Numbered from the stretch's first letter, positions 26,718 to 35,781 are shown. The stretch is 64,000 nt of DNA from JBBKWH01 sp037968855 (GCA_037968855.1 JBBKWH010000021.1:1-64000), one strand, 5' to 3'. Notes: a model not told the origin generated them from the sequence alone. A program made the numbers and translations.

Positions 26718-27905
26718 ATGTCTGCGTTCATGCTGGTCGATGAAGACACTCCCGATGACAACGGACAAGCTCGCTTTACCGTCTTTGGTGTCGGTGGAGG
26801 CGGAAGCAATGCGGTCGACCATATGGTTCGCACTGGCATTACTGGGGTCACCTTTGTTTGTGCCAATACCGACAAGCAAGCGCTTGATCGGATGGCAGCA
26901 CCGATTCGCATTCAACTTGGCGCACAAAGTACCCGTGGTCTAGGGGCCGGTGCCAATCCAGACGTGGGCCGTGAAGCTGCCGAAGAAGAACGCCAAGCGA
27001 TTCAACAATCGCTGGAAGGTGCCGATATGGTGTTTGTCACTGCCGGTATGGGCGGTGGTACAGGCACAGGCGCTGCGCCCGTCATTGCGGCACTGGCCAA
27101 AGAAATGGGTATTTTGACCGTGGGAGTCGTGACCACGCCATTTTTGCTTGAAGGCCGTCGTCGTCTCAAGTCTGCCGAGCGCGGTATTGCGGAGTTGGCC
27201 CAACACGTTGATTCGTTGATTATTATTCCAAACGAAAAACTGTTGGCGGTATATGGCGACATCTCTCTGGTTGATGCCTTCAAAAAAGCTGATGACGTGC
27301 TGCTCAACGCTGTGCGTAGTATTTTTGATTTGATCGTCAATCATGGTCGGGTCAACCTCGACTTTGCCGACTTAAAAACCGCCATGAGCGCCCGTGGTTA
27401 CGCCATGATGGGGATCGGCAGTGCCCGTGGTGATGACCGTGCGCGTCAAGCCACCGAAATGGCGATTCGTAGTCCATTGCTGGATAACATTCGTCTAGAA
27501 AACGCCAAAGGCATCTTGGTCAACATCACTGCTGGTGACGACATCAAGACCAGCGAATTACAGATGATTGCCCAAGTGGTTAACCAAATCTCTGATATTG
27601 AAGAAGGCGAAATCTTCTACGGTACCGTGATCGATCCTGATGCGCGTGATGAGTTGCGCGTGACCGTGATTGCCACGGGTCTGACCCGTGATGAACATAC
27701 GCCAGTCATGCCGTCACCTGCTGTACCGCGCTCGACCATCAATACCGTCCCTGCGACTGCTGCCAAAGCTAGCGTTGCCGTCGATGATGACGATGCACCT
27801 GCCATTAGTCGGCGTGCCACCGCAGAGCCGGTTAATCGGACAACGCCTGAGCGTCCTGCCGCCATGAGCATTCAAGAGTATCTAAAGAACCAGCAAAAAC
27901 GCTGA
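26718..27905 (+). CDS. ftsZ: Cell division GTPase FtsZ
   Basis: FtsZ is the tubulin-like GTPase that forms the division ring. The product shows FGVGGGGSNAVDHM, the tubulin signature GGGTGTGAAPV, TPFLLEGRRR, NADFADLKT-like residues (NLDFADLKTAMS) and a variable linker of about 60 residues. It ends in a basic peptide, SIQEYLKNQQKR, which replaces the enterobacterial DYLDIPAFLRRQ end and should bind FtsA or ZipA. The ATG at 26718 is preferred over 26700 because GGAGAG lies between the two. A strong terminator follows the gene. Confidence 0.97.
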   Translation: MSAFMLVDEDTPDDNGQARFTVFGVGGGGSNAVDHMVRTGITGVTFVCANTDKQALDRMAAPIRIQLGAQSTRGLGAGANPDVGREAAEEERQAIQQSLEGADMVFVTAGMGGGTGTGAAPVIAALAKEMGILTVGVVTTPFLLEGRRRLKSAERGIAELAQHVDSLIIIPNEKLLAVYGDISLVDAFKKADDVLLNAVRSIFDLIVNHGRVNLDFADLKTAMSARGYAMMGIGSARGDDRARQATEMAIRSPLLDNIRLENAKGILVNITAGDDIKTSELQMIAQVVNQISDIEEGEIFYGTVIDPDARDELRVTVIATGLTRDEHTPVMPSPAVPRSTINTVPATAAKASVAVDDDDAPAISRRATAEPVNRTTPERPAAMSIQEYLKNQQKR

Positions 27906-27928
27906 TCAATAGCCGCTTTGCATCAAAC

Positions 27929-27962
27929 AAAACCCAGTGTATTCACTGGGTTTTGCGTTTTA
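27929..27962 (+). terminator. ftsZ terminator
   Basis: AAAACCCAGTG (27929-27939) and CACTGGGTTTT (27944-27954) form a perfect 11-bp stem with a TATT loop and a T-rich tail. It separates ftsZ from lpxC, so lpxC probably has its own promoter. Confidence 0.85.
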
Positions 27963-28042
27963 GATTGGCCAAAAGTTTCGGGCTGGCAAAAAATGGCTCA
28001 AAAGTGCTAGGATGCGGACACGCTGAAATATTCTGAAACGTT

Positions 28043-28948
28043 ATGCTAAAACAACGCACGATCCAACGTCCGATCCGTGCCACCGGTATCGGTTTGCACA
28101 GCGGTCAGAAAGTCTACTTGGGCCTGCTACCGCATCATGCGGATGGTGGTATCGTCTTTCGCCGTACCGACTTAACACCGCCTGTTGATGTGCCAGCTTC
28201 TGCTTTGCTGGTGCAAGAAACCATGATGTCCTCTAATCTGGTACAGGGCGATGTTCGCATTGGCACGGTTGAGCATCTGATGAGCGCCTTGGCTGGTCTA
28301 GGGATTGATAACCTGATTGTCGAAGTGAGTGCTGCCGAAATTCCGATTATGGATGGCAGTGCTGGGCCATTTGTGTTTTTGCTGCAATCTGCAGGCATTG
28401 CCGAGCAAGATGTGGCCAAGCGTTTTATTCAAATTTTAGCGCCGGTTGAAGTCTTACTCGACGACAAGCGAGCAGTGTTCTTGCCTCATCAAGGCTTTGC
28501 TGTCCAGTTCACCATTGACTTTGATCATCCTGCGTTTGACGCGGCACATCAATCTGCCGAAGTGGATTTTTCCAGCACCTCTTTTGTTGAAGAGTTAAGC
28601 CACGCCCGTACCTTTGGTTTTTTACGTGATATTGAGTATTTGCGTGCCAATAATTTGGCTTTGGGCGGTAGCTTGGACAATGCGATTGTGGTCGATGATC
28701 ACGGCATTGTGAACGAAGAAGGGCTGCGTTTTGCTGACGAATTTGTCCGGCATAAAATGCTTGATGCCATTGGTGATTTATATCTGGTGGGTCACAGTAT
28801 TATTGGCCGATTCGAAGGATATAAATCCGGTCACGCGCTGAATAATATGTTGTTACGAAAGCTTCTTTCTCTCCCAGATCATTACCAAATCGTTACTTTT
28901 GATGACGAAAACGAATGTCCAATTCCATATTTTCAGGCCGAAAACTGA
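28043..28948 (+). CDS. lpxC: UDP-3-O-acyl-N-acetylglucosamine deacetylase LpxC
   Basis: LpxC is the zinc-dependent deacetylase that catalyses the committed step of lipid A synthesis. The 301-residue protein has the two duplicated domains of the family. It shows ATGIGLHSGQKV, the zinc ligand histidine in VEHLMSALAGLGIDN (about residue 79), HARTFGFLRDIEYL, and HKMLDAIGDLYLVG, which supplies the second histidine and the aspartate ligand. LpxC at the end of the ftsZ region is the standard gammaproteobacterial order. No FtsH-type degradation tail can be judged from sequence. Confidence 0.97.
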   Translation: MLKQRTIQRPIRATGIGLHSGQKVYLGLLPHHADGGIVFRRTDLTPPVDVPASALLVQETMMSSNLVQGDVRIGTVEHLMSALAGLGIDNLIVEVSAAEIPIMDGSAGPFVFLLQSAGIAEQDVAKRFIQILAPVEVLLDDKRAVFLPHQGFAVQFTIDFDHPAFDAAHQSAEVDFSSTSFVEELSHARTFGFLRDIEYLRANNLALGGSLDNAIVVDDHGIVNEEGLRFADEFVRHKMLDAIGDLYLVGHSIIGRFEGYKSGHALNNMLLRKLLSLPDHYQIVTFDDENECPIPYFQAEN

Positions 28949-29059
28949 TTCTGTCTATCAGTCATATATTTGATTTGTAGGGCTTTTACTTGATAAATTG
29001 CTTGTTTGAATATGTGTAGGTCAGTTACAGTGCGCCTATCGGATAAAGTCACCGATTGG

Positions 29060-29500
29060 TTACTTTTTGCTTGCAATACGTAACAATGCTTCGCTAAGCT
29101 CAGGGTCGTCGAATAATGCAGCAGACGCTTGCAAAAGCTGTTTGGTGTCCTCAGATAGTGGTGGCATGGGATCATGTTGTACCGAACGCGCACGTAGCGG
29201 CGTTTCAACAATGACTCTAAGCCGATGTAAGGTGTCAAAGCCTTCTAGTTGTCTGATCTGTTCGATGTACTGCGTCTGTAAGTAGCGAAGTTTACTCACA
29301 GCGGCATGATGTTCGGCCGCAATGCACAGTACACCTTGCTCATAAGAAGCAATTTGCCAGTTCTCGCCTTGAGGCAAAATCGGCACGATTTGCTCTTGTA
29401 GCTTTTTTAGATGCTCTAGCTGACGCTGGAGCGATCGCAACCCATCCGGTACTCGGTGCTGATATCCATCTCTTTTTAATGGATGTTGGGGCTGTTTCAT
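29060..29500 (-). CDS. dciA: DciA-like protein (DUF721)
   Basis: The 146-residue product resembles DUF721 proteins, now called DciA, the ancestral loaders or regulators of the replicative helicase DnaB. Visible features are a basic N-terminus, a helical segment, and the conserved core GVLCIAAEHHAAVSKLRYLQTQYIEQIRQ with a KH-like fold. An extended C-terminal tail follows. The order lpxC, dciA (opposite strand), M23 peptidase is the same as in pseudomonads, where secA comes next; here aceE follows instead. The assignment rests on sequence pattern plus synteny. Confidence 0.82.
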   Translation of the reverse strand: MKQPQHPLKRDGYQHRVPDGLRSLQRQLEHLKKLQEQIVPILPQGENWQIASYEQGVLCIAAEHHAAVSKLRYLQTQYIEQIRQLEGFDTLHRLRVIVETPLRARSVQHDPMPPLSEDTKQLLQASAALFDDPELSEALLRIASKK

Positions 29501-29593
29501 GACGGTGTGGATTGACTGGTAGCAGAAGCTGACACACTAAGCCTTCTACACCGCATCCTCAAGTCATCATCACTGGATCACCATGAGGTCACT

Positions 29594-30391
29594 ATGCCAA
29601 ATCACCGTCATATGCTCTGTGTATTGTCTGTTGCTACACTGTTTTCCTTAAGTTCTTTTGCTGCACCGCTCCAGATGACTGATGCGTCTGCCCAGAATGC
29701 CGATATGGCACTGGATACACCCATCAGCCAACTATGGGAGCAAAGCGATGCCTTGGTTGCTTCGCTTGAGCAGTCCGGCTTGGTGGCTCACCAAGATCAC
29801 GCAGACCATATGCACAATGACAACGGCATGGGCGGTAACTTTGAGCCAGAGATTGGTGCGTTAGAGACTGATTCGATTGAAAACACCATTGCGGATTTGA
29901 CCGAGCAAGCCCAGCGTCGTCAGGACAGCTTGGATGACTTGGCCGATGCGCTTGGTGGTCAACGTGCCGATAGCCAGATGAATCTAGGTAATTTGCTGGC
30001 GGTTGAGCCAGTGGCCAATGCGCGTGTATCATCGCCTTATGGCTATCGCAACTTGGGTGGCCGTGAATTCCATCCGGGTATCGATTTGGCAGCGCCGTAT
30101 GGTTCGTCTGTGTATGCCACTGGTACGGGTGTGGTGGTGTACGCTGGTTGGATGCGTGGTTATGGCAAGTTTATCGAGATTGACCACGGCAACGGCTACA
30201 AAACCCGTTATGGTCATTCGTCGCGCATTTTGGTTTCAGTCGGTGACAACGTGACTAAAAACCAACAGATTGCTATGGTGGGTTGTACCGGTCGTTGTAC
30301 TGGCCCGCATGTGCACTACGAAGTGTTAAAAGATGGCAAGCGTCAAAACCCAGCCACTTATTTGGCATTGGCACCACGTCGTGATGACTAA
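29594..30391 (+). CDS. Secreted M23 (LytM-type) metallopeptidase
   Basis: The 265-residue product starts with a signal peptide (about residues 1-23, ending at SSFAAP). A low-complexity helical region rich in Gln, Asp and Leu follows, then a C-terminal LytM domain. The zinc ligands of active M23 enzymes are visible: the His and Asp of EFHPGIDLAAP, and HVHYE near the end, with GHSSRI between. It is therefore likely an active cell-wall endopeptidase in the periplasm rather than a degenerate EnvC/NlpD activator. A strong terminator follows. Confidence 0.93.
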   Translation: MPNHRHMLCVLSVATLFSLSSFAAPLQMTDASAQNADMALDTPISQLWEQSDALVASLEQSGLVAHQDHADHMHNDNGMGGNFEPEIGALETDSIENTIADLTEQAQRRQDSLDDLADALGGQRADSQMNLGNLLAVEPVANARVSSPYGYRNLGGREFHPGIDLAAPYGSSVYATGTGVVVYAGWMRGYGKFIEIDHGNGYKTRYGHSSRILVSVGDNVTKNQQIAMVGCTGRCTGPHVHYEVLKDGKRQNPATYLALAPRRDD

Positions 30392-30408
30392 GCCTGTGCT
30401 GATAAATC

Positions 30409-30441
30409 CAAAAAGCCTGATCTGTTGATCGGGCTTTTTTG
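30409..30441 (+). terminator. Terminator after the M23 peptidase gene
   Basis: AAAAGCCTGATC and GATCGGGCTTTTTT pair across a TGTT loop with one G-T pair, and the stem is followed by T residues. It ends the M23 transcript ahead of aceE. Confidence 0.8.
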
Positions 30442-30563
30442 TGTCAGATGGGTCGTGATTGGATTTAAACGCTAAAAAAACCTCGCAATCACAGAGCCGG
30501 TCTTGTGCCTGACATCTAAATGATCTATGCCATAAGACAGGATAATTTTGTTTGGGTGGTGAC

Positions 30564-33440
30564 ATGGCGTTTTATCAAGATCCAGATGCGCAAGAAACAC
30601 AAGAGTGGCAGGATGCCTTTGAGTCGGTGATCAAAAATGTAGGGCCGGAGCGTGCGGCATTTTTGCTGACGCGACTCTTTCAGCAAGCGATTCGACGGCA
30701 TGTACCGATTTCTCGCCTCAATACGCCTTATCTCAATACCATTGCCACCGATGAAGAACCCAATCTGGCTGGTGATGCACATATGGAGCGACGCATTCGG
30801 GCGTTAATTCGTTGGAATGCAGTGGCAATGGTGATGCGTGCCAACCAAGAAGATGATTTGGGTGGGCACTTGGCCACCTTTGCCTCTAGTGCGACCTTAT
30901 ATGACGTCGGCTTTAATCATTTTTTTCGTGCGCCAACTGAGCGTTTCGGTGGCGATCTGATTTATTACCAAGGTCACTCTGCGCCGGGGATTTATGCACG
31001 GTCGTATTTGGAAGGACGCTTAAGCGAAGCGCAGGTGGAGAACTTTCGCCGTGAAGTGGGTGGACGCGGCTTATCCAGTTATCCGCATCCGTATTTGATG
31101 CCGGATTATTGGCAGTTTCCCACGGTGTCGATGGGTTTGGGGCCGATCATGTCGATCTATCAGGCCCATGTGCAAAAGTACCTGATGAATCGAGGCCTGA
31201 TCAAAACCGAAAACCGCAAAGTATGGGCCTTTTTGGGCGATGGCGAGATGGACGAGCCTGAAAGCCTTGGCGCAATCTCGCTGGCTGGCCGTGAAAAACT
31301 GGATAACTTAATCTGGGTGATTAATTGTAATTTGCAGCGTTTAGATGGCCCTGTGCGCGGCAATGGCAAGATTATTCAAGAGTTAGAGTCGATCTTTCGC
31401 GGTGCGGGTTGGCGGGTGATTAAGGTGGTGTGGGGCCGTCGTTGGGACCCTTTACTGGCGCAAGATGACAGCGGTGTGCTTAAGCAACGGATGGAAGAAG
31501 CCGTTGATGGTGAGTACCAAGCCTTTGAAGCGCATGGTGGCTCGTATGCGCGCAAGGCATTCTTTGGCAAGTATCCAGAGTTGGCCGAGATGGTCAAGGA
31601 CATGAGCGATAGCGATATTGATGCACTCAATCGTGGTGGCCATGATCCGTATAAAGTCTATGCCGCCTATGCCGCAGCGATGAAAACCGACGGTCAGCCC
31701 ACGGTAATTTTGGCCAAAACCGTCAAAGGCTATGGCTTGTCGCGCTCGGCGCAGAGTGTCAACAAAACCCATCAAATCAAAAAACTCGATCTTGATGCAC
31801 TGAAATACTTCCGTGATCGCTTTAATTTGCCGTTTGATGATGAGCAGTTGGGGACATTGCCGTTTTATCGTCCGGCTGATGATTCGCCTGAGATTAAGTA
31901 TCTCAAGGCACGACGGGAGGCGCTGGGTGGCGCATTGCCGTCTCGACGTAGCGAACATGTGCCAATGCAAATGCCTGAGCTGTCCGAGTTTGCCTCGGTA
32001 CTGGCGGGCAGTGGCGATAAGCAGCACTCGACCACCATGATTATGGTGCGCTTGATGTCGATTTTGCTCAAAAGCAAGACCCTTGGCCCACGGGTGGTCC
32101 CGATTGTGCCGGATGAGGCACGCACGTTTGGCTTAGAGGGCATGTTCCGTCAGTTGGGGATTTATTCGGCGGTGGGCCAGTTGTATACGCCAGAAGATAG
32201 CGAACAGTTGATGAGCTATCGCGAAGCGCGCGACGGTCACATGTTAGAAGAAGGCATTAACGAAGCGGGTGCGGTGAGCGCGTGGATTGCGCTGGCATCC
32301 AGTTATTCGACCAATGCCTTGCCGATGATTCCGATGTACATGTTTTATTCGATGTTTGGCTTTCAGCGCGTCGGTGATTTGATTTGGGCGGCGGGTGATT
32401 GCCAAGCGCAGGGCTTTTTGCTCGGTGCAACCGCAGGCCGAACCACACTCAATGGCGAAGGCTTGCAGCATCAAGATGGTCATTCGCATGTATTGGCCGC
32501 GACTGTGCCCAACTGCGTCAGCTACGACCCCTGCTATGGCTATGAATTGGCGGTAATTGTGCAAGATGGTCTACGCCGTATGTATGGCCCTAGCGAACAG
32601 GGCGGCGGTGAGCGGGTGTTTTATTACCTTAGCCTGATGAACGAAAACTACCAACAGCCCGCCATGCCAGAAGGTGTTGAAGACGGCATCCGTAAAGGCT
32701 TGTATTTGCTAGAGGCTGATCCAGACGCCACGGTACAGTTGCTCGGTTCTGGGGTGATTTTGCGCGAGGTACAAAAGGCCGCCAAGTTGCTCAAAGACGA
32801 ATTTGGCATTCATGCCAACGTCTGGAGTGCGACCAGCTTTAATGAGTTGGCCCGTGATGGCATGGCCTGCGACTATTACAACCGCTTGCACCCGCAAGAT
32901 GCGCCAAAAATTCCATGGCTTACCGAGCAACTGGCCCCGCATGGCGGCGTTGTGCTGGCCGCGACCGATTATATCGCGGCCTATAGCGAGCAGATTCGGC
33001 CTTGGCTGCCAGATAATCGGCCTTATGTGACGCTGGGCACCGATGGTTTTGGCCGTTCAGATACGCGTGAAAAACTGCGTGCTTATTTTGGTGTTGATGC
33101 TGCGCATATCGTGGTGGCGACGCTAAAAATGCTGGCCGATGAAGGCGAGATTGATGCACGTATGGTCAATGATGCGATTCGTAGCTTTGATCTAGAGACC
33201 GATTTACCGCCGCCGTGGTTGCCGCAGCCATTGGCTAGCCATGAACCTGATGCGCCAGCACCGCCCGTGCCGTCCTTAAACCCTGTGCTACAACAACGCG
33301 CCGAACAGCTCAAAGATGACGAGCCGGAGCAAGACGACGAGGCGAATCAAGATACTGGCTCAGACAGCGATCAAGGCCCGTCAGAAACCACCCCGTCGGC
33401 AGCAGATGAGTCGTCATCTCGCAACAATCAGGAGGGCTAA
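30564..33440 (+). CDS. aceE: Pyruvate dehydrogenase E1 component AceE (homodimeric)
   Basis: AceE is the thiamine-diphosphate enzyme of the pyruvate dehydrogenase complex; it decarboxylates pyruvate and acetylates the lipoyl groups of AceF. The product has the E. coli-type single-chain architecture, with HFFRAPTERFGGDLIYYQGHSAPGIYAR, the ThDP-binding motif FLGDGEMDEPES, and INEAGAVSAW in the pyrimidine-binding domain. At 958 residues it is about 70 longer than E. coli AceE. The excess is mainly an acidic, Ser/Glu/Gln/Asp-rich C-terminal tail of about 55 residues that looks disordered. The ATG at 30564 is preferred over the TTG at 30552. aceF follows after 2 bp. Confidence 0.96.
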   Translation: MAFYQDPDAQETQEWQDAFESVIKNVGPERAAFLLTRLFQQAIRRHVPISRLNTPYLNTIATDEEPNLAGDAHMERRIRALIRWNAVAMVMRANQEDDLGGHLATFASSATLYDVGFNHFFRAPTERFGGDLIYYQGHSAPGIYARSYLEGRLSEAQVENFRREVGGRGLSSYPHPYLMPDYWQFPTVSMGLGPIMSIYQAHVQKYLMNRGLIKTENRKVWAFLGDGEMDEPESLGAISLAGREKLDNLIWVINCNLQRLDGPVRGNGKIIQELESIFRGAGWRVIKVVWGRRWDPLLAQDDSGVLKQRMEEAVDGEYQAFEAHGGSYARKAFFGKYPELAEMVKDMSDSDIDALNRGGHDPYKVYAAYAAAMKTDGQPTVILAKTVKGYGLSRSAQSVNKTHQIKKLDLDALKYFRDRFNLPFDDEQLGTLPFYRPADDSPEIKYLKARREALGGALPSRRSEHVPMQMPELSEFASVLAGSGDKQHSTTMIMVRLMSILLKSKTLGPRVVPIVPDEARTFGLEGMFRQLGIYSAVGQLYTPEDSEQLMSYREARDGHMLEEGINEAGAVSAWIALASSYSTNALPMIPMYMFYSMFGFQRVGDLIWAAGDCQAQGFLLGATAGRTTLNGEGLQHQDGHSHVLAATVPNCVSYDPCYGYELAVIVQDGLRRMYGPSEQGGGERVFYYLSLMNENYQQPAMPEGVEDGIRKGLYLLEADPDATVQLLGSGVILREVQKAAKLLKDEFGIHANVWSATSFNELARDGMACDYYNRLHPQDAPKIPWLTEQLAPHGGVVLAATDYIAAYSEQIRPWLPDNRPYVTLGTDGFGRSDTREKLRAYFGVDAAHIVVATLKMLADEGEIDARMVNDAIRSFDLETDLPPPWLPQPLASHEPDAPAPPVPSLNPVLQQRAEQLKDDEPEQDDEANQDTGSDSDQGPSETTPSAADESSSRNNQEG

Positions 33441-33442
33441 GC

Positions 33443-35227
33443 ATGGACATTAAAACCCCTGATTTGGGTGTGGAAAAAGCCGAAGTGACTGAGATTCTAG
33501 TCAAAGTGGGCGATCAGATCGACAAAGATCAAAGCCTTGTGTTGGTTGAATCGGCCAAAGCCAGCGTTGAAGTGCCCAGTCCAGTGGCGGGTGTGATTGA
33601 GGCGGTGTTGATTGAACAAGGTCAGACCATCTCGGAGCATGTGCCGTTGTTTCGGGTCAAGACCAGCGATAAGGATGATGCAAACAGTAGCGATCAAAAC
33701 AGCCCCGCAGCAACACCCACGGATCAAGCCGCACCGAAAACGGATGACAGCACAAGCAAAGATCAGGCGGCTCAACCGTCATCTAAGCCACAGCCATCCA
33801 AATCAAGTGACAGCAGTAGCGAGAGTAAGGACAACAGCGATCAATCGTTTAACGTGCCGGATCTAGGCGTCGATGAAGCTGAGGTCAGTGAGGTGTTGGT
33901 CAAGGTTGGCGATACGGTTAAAAAAGACCAGAGCATTGCCTTGGTTGAATCCAGTAAGGCCAGCGTTGAGATTCCAAGTCCAGCGGATGGGGTCGTGCAG
34001 TCGTTGGCGATTACGGTGGGGCAGACCATCCATAGCGGTGATGCCTTGGTGGTGATTGCAATAACAGAAAATGCAACCACAGAAAAATCGACACAAGCCA
34101 AAGACTCGCAAAAGTTATCCACATCGGCTGGGGATAACCCCGTGTCTGTGGATAAATCCGACGATTCTGTGGATAAAAAACCAGCATCTGTGGATAAAAA
34201 GCCATCAGACGGTCAAAAGCAGCCGATATCTGTGGATAACTCGGCCCAAGCATCTCATGCAACAAGTCAAGCCACCGCCTCCACAGCGGCTAAAACCGCG
34301 ACCGATATTGGTGATATGTCCGATGTGTATGCTGGCCCTGCGGTGCGTCAAGTGGCACGGCAATTGGGTGTTGATCTGCATCAAGTGACGGGTACTGGCC
34401 CGCATCAACGCTTGCTTAAAGAAGACGTGTTTGCCTATGTCAAAACGCGGTTAGGTACACCGAGTAGCCCAAGTGCCGCGACGCCTGCACCGGCAGCCAG
34501 CGGATTGCCCAAGCTGCCGGATCTGAGCAAATGGGGTGCAAACCACAGCGAGCCATTGACCCGACTACAGCAGGCCGCGATTCCGCAATTGGCGTTAAAC
34601 ATGTGGATGCCGCAAGTCACCCAGTTTGATCAGGCGGATATCACCGAGCTTGAAGCACTGCGCGAATCGCTTAAAGCAGGCTACAAAAAAGACGGCATTA
34701 GCCTGACGATTTTGGCCTTTATCGCCAAAGCAGTCGCGCATTTGTTGCTGCAAGAGCCACGCTTTAATAGTCATTTGGCCGATGACGGCAAGTCGTTAAT
34801 CATCCGTGATGAAGTACATCTGGGCATTGCGGTTGCCACGCCAGATGGCTTGATTGTGCCGGTGTTGCGTACGCCAGAGCAAAAAGGCATCCGGCAAATT
34901 GCTCAAGAGCTACAGACCATCGGCCAAAAAGCCCGTGACAAAAAACTCGGTCCCAATGATCTAGCAGGTGCAAGCTTTACCATTTCTAGCCTTGGCAATC
35001 TGGGTGGGACGGGCTTTACGCCATTGGTCAGTTGGCCGCAAGTGGCGATCTTGGGTATCTCGCCTGCCGCGATGCAGCCGGTGTGGGATGGCCAAGCGTT
35101 TGTGCCACGGCTGATGCTGCCGTTGTCGTTGTCGTATGATCATCGGGTGATTAACGGGGCAGATGCGGCACGCTTTGCACGGCGATTGGCCGAGCTATTG
35201 GCTGATTTGCGCCAAGTGTTGCTTTAA
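33443..35227 (+). CDS. aceF: Dihydrolipoamide acetyltransferase AceF (PDH E2)
   Basis: AceF is the core of the pyruvate dehydrogenase complex and carries acetyl groups on lipoyl lysines to CoA. The 594-residue product has two lipoyl domains (about 1-75 and 130-205), each with the lipoylated lysine in a VES-A/S-KASVE motif. Next come the E1/E3-binding domain (YAGPAVRQVARQLG, near 294) and the catalytic domain with the SYDHRVINGADAARF active-site motif. The linkers are Ser/Asp/Lys/Gln-rich rather than the usual Ala/Pro-rich. The second linker contains SVDK repeats whose DNA forms a cluster of DnaA boxes. lpd is not next to it. Confidence 0.96.
   Translation: MDIKTPDLGVEKAEVTEILVKVGDQIDKDQSLVLVESAKASVEVPSPVAGVIEAVLIEQGQTISEHVPLFRVKTSDKDDANSSDQNSPAATPTDQAAPKTDDSTSKDQAAQPSSKPQPSKSSDSSSESKDNSDQSFNVPDLGVDEAEVSEVLVKVGDTVKKDQSIALVESSKASVEIPSPADGVVQSLAITVGQTIHSGDALVVIAITENATTEKSTQAKDSQKLSTSAGDNPVSVDKSDDSVDKKPASVDKKPSDGQKQPISVDNSAQASHATSQATASTAAKTATDIGDMSDVYAGPAVRQVARQLGVDLHQVTGTGPHQRLLKEDVFAYVKTRLGTPSSPSAATPAPAASGLPKLPDLSKWGANHSEPLTRLQQAAIPQLALNMWMPQVTQFDQADITELEALRESLKAGYKKDGISLTILAFIAKAVAHLLLQEPRFNSHLADDGKSLIIRDEVHLGIAVATPDGLIVPVLRTPEQKGIRQIAQELQTIGQKARDKKLGPNDLAGASFTISSLGNLGGTGFTPLVSWPQVAILGISPAAMQPVWDGQAFVPRLMLPLSLSYDHRVINGADAARFARRLAELLADLRQVLL
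34115..34239. promoter_or_regulatory. Cluster of DnaA boxes inside aceF
   Basis: Five perfect 9-mers of the DnaA consensus TTATCCACA lie here: one on the plus strand (34115-34123) and four on the minus strand (34147-34155, 34168-34176, 34189-34197, 34231-34239). A sixth site with one mismatch is at 34129-34137. The four minus-strand boxes start 21, 21 and 42 bp apart, about two and four helical turns, so they face the same side of the DNA. They encode SVDK/SVDN repeats, but the first box is read as Leu-Ser-Thr. The cluster resembles DnaA-titrating loci such as datA; this function is inferred. Confidence 0.55.
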
Positions 35228-35321
35228 GCGTTGATCATCGTATGATGTGATAACAGGGGCATGTGTGATTCAGTATTGCACATGCCAATAACGTTGATTT
35301 TATATAATTAAAGTGAATGCG

Positions 35322-35750
35322 ATGTCTTGGAGTGTGCGAATTTTTGCGGCGGTGTTATTGCTCTCGTTGCTATGGTTGTTGTTTTATCCCCCACATCATC
35401 AGGTCATTCCGTCTAACACGGCGGCGGCCCCTCCTTCTGCGATTGTGACCGAGGCAAATGCGTCAGCTCCTGCATCAGCCACGGCGCGCGTGACGGTCTA
35501 TCAATCCAGCGGTCAACATGGCGAAGCACATTTTACCGACCGGATCGGGCAGGGCCGTCCACGTATCGTCGATCATGCCAATGGCACGACGTTTTCATCA
35601 ACGTATGGCGGCAAGCCACCCGAAACGGCATCCGCAACCTATGATGCGATTACTGATCCGGTGCGTGCCTTGCGTGATGAAAGTTTAGAGAAACAAGCAC
35701 AAATCAAAGCGCATCAAGATCGGCAGATGGATGCGGCGATGGGGCATTGA
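35322..35750 (+). CDS. Membrane-anchored hypothetical protein, possibly DUF4124-like
   Basis: The 142-residue product has one N-terminal hydrophobic segment (about residues 5-23) that would act as an anchor or uncleaved signal. A Pro/Ala-rich linker and a short region, VTVYQSSGQHGEAHFTDR, follow; the latter resembles the start of DUF4124 domains (YxxxDxxGxxxFxD), though the match is loose. The C-terminus is helical and Gln/Lys-rich. An ATG at 35322 or a GTG at 35313 could be the start; there is no good ribosome binding site. A TATAAT at 35303-35308 is so close that the mRNA may have almost no leader. Confidence 0.65.
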   Translation: MSWSVRIFAAVLLLSLLWLLFYPPHHQVIPSNTAAAPPSAIVTEANASAPASATARVTVYQSSGQHGEAHFTDRIGQGRPRIVDHANGTTFSSTYGGKPPETASATYDAITDPVRALRDESLEKQAQIKAHQDRQMDAAMGH

Positions 35751-35781
35751 GCATCTCGTTTGGCAGTGAACAGGTTTGGGT

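Noticed and set aside
31452..32027. 191-residue open frame antisense to aceE
   Set aside because: It is fully inside aceE, with no recognisable domain and no sign of translation signals.
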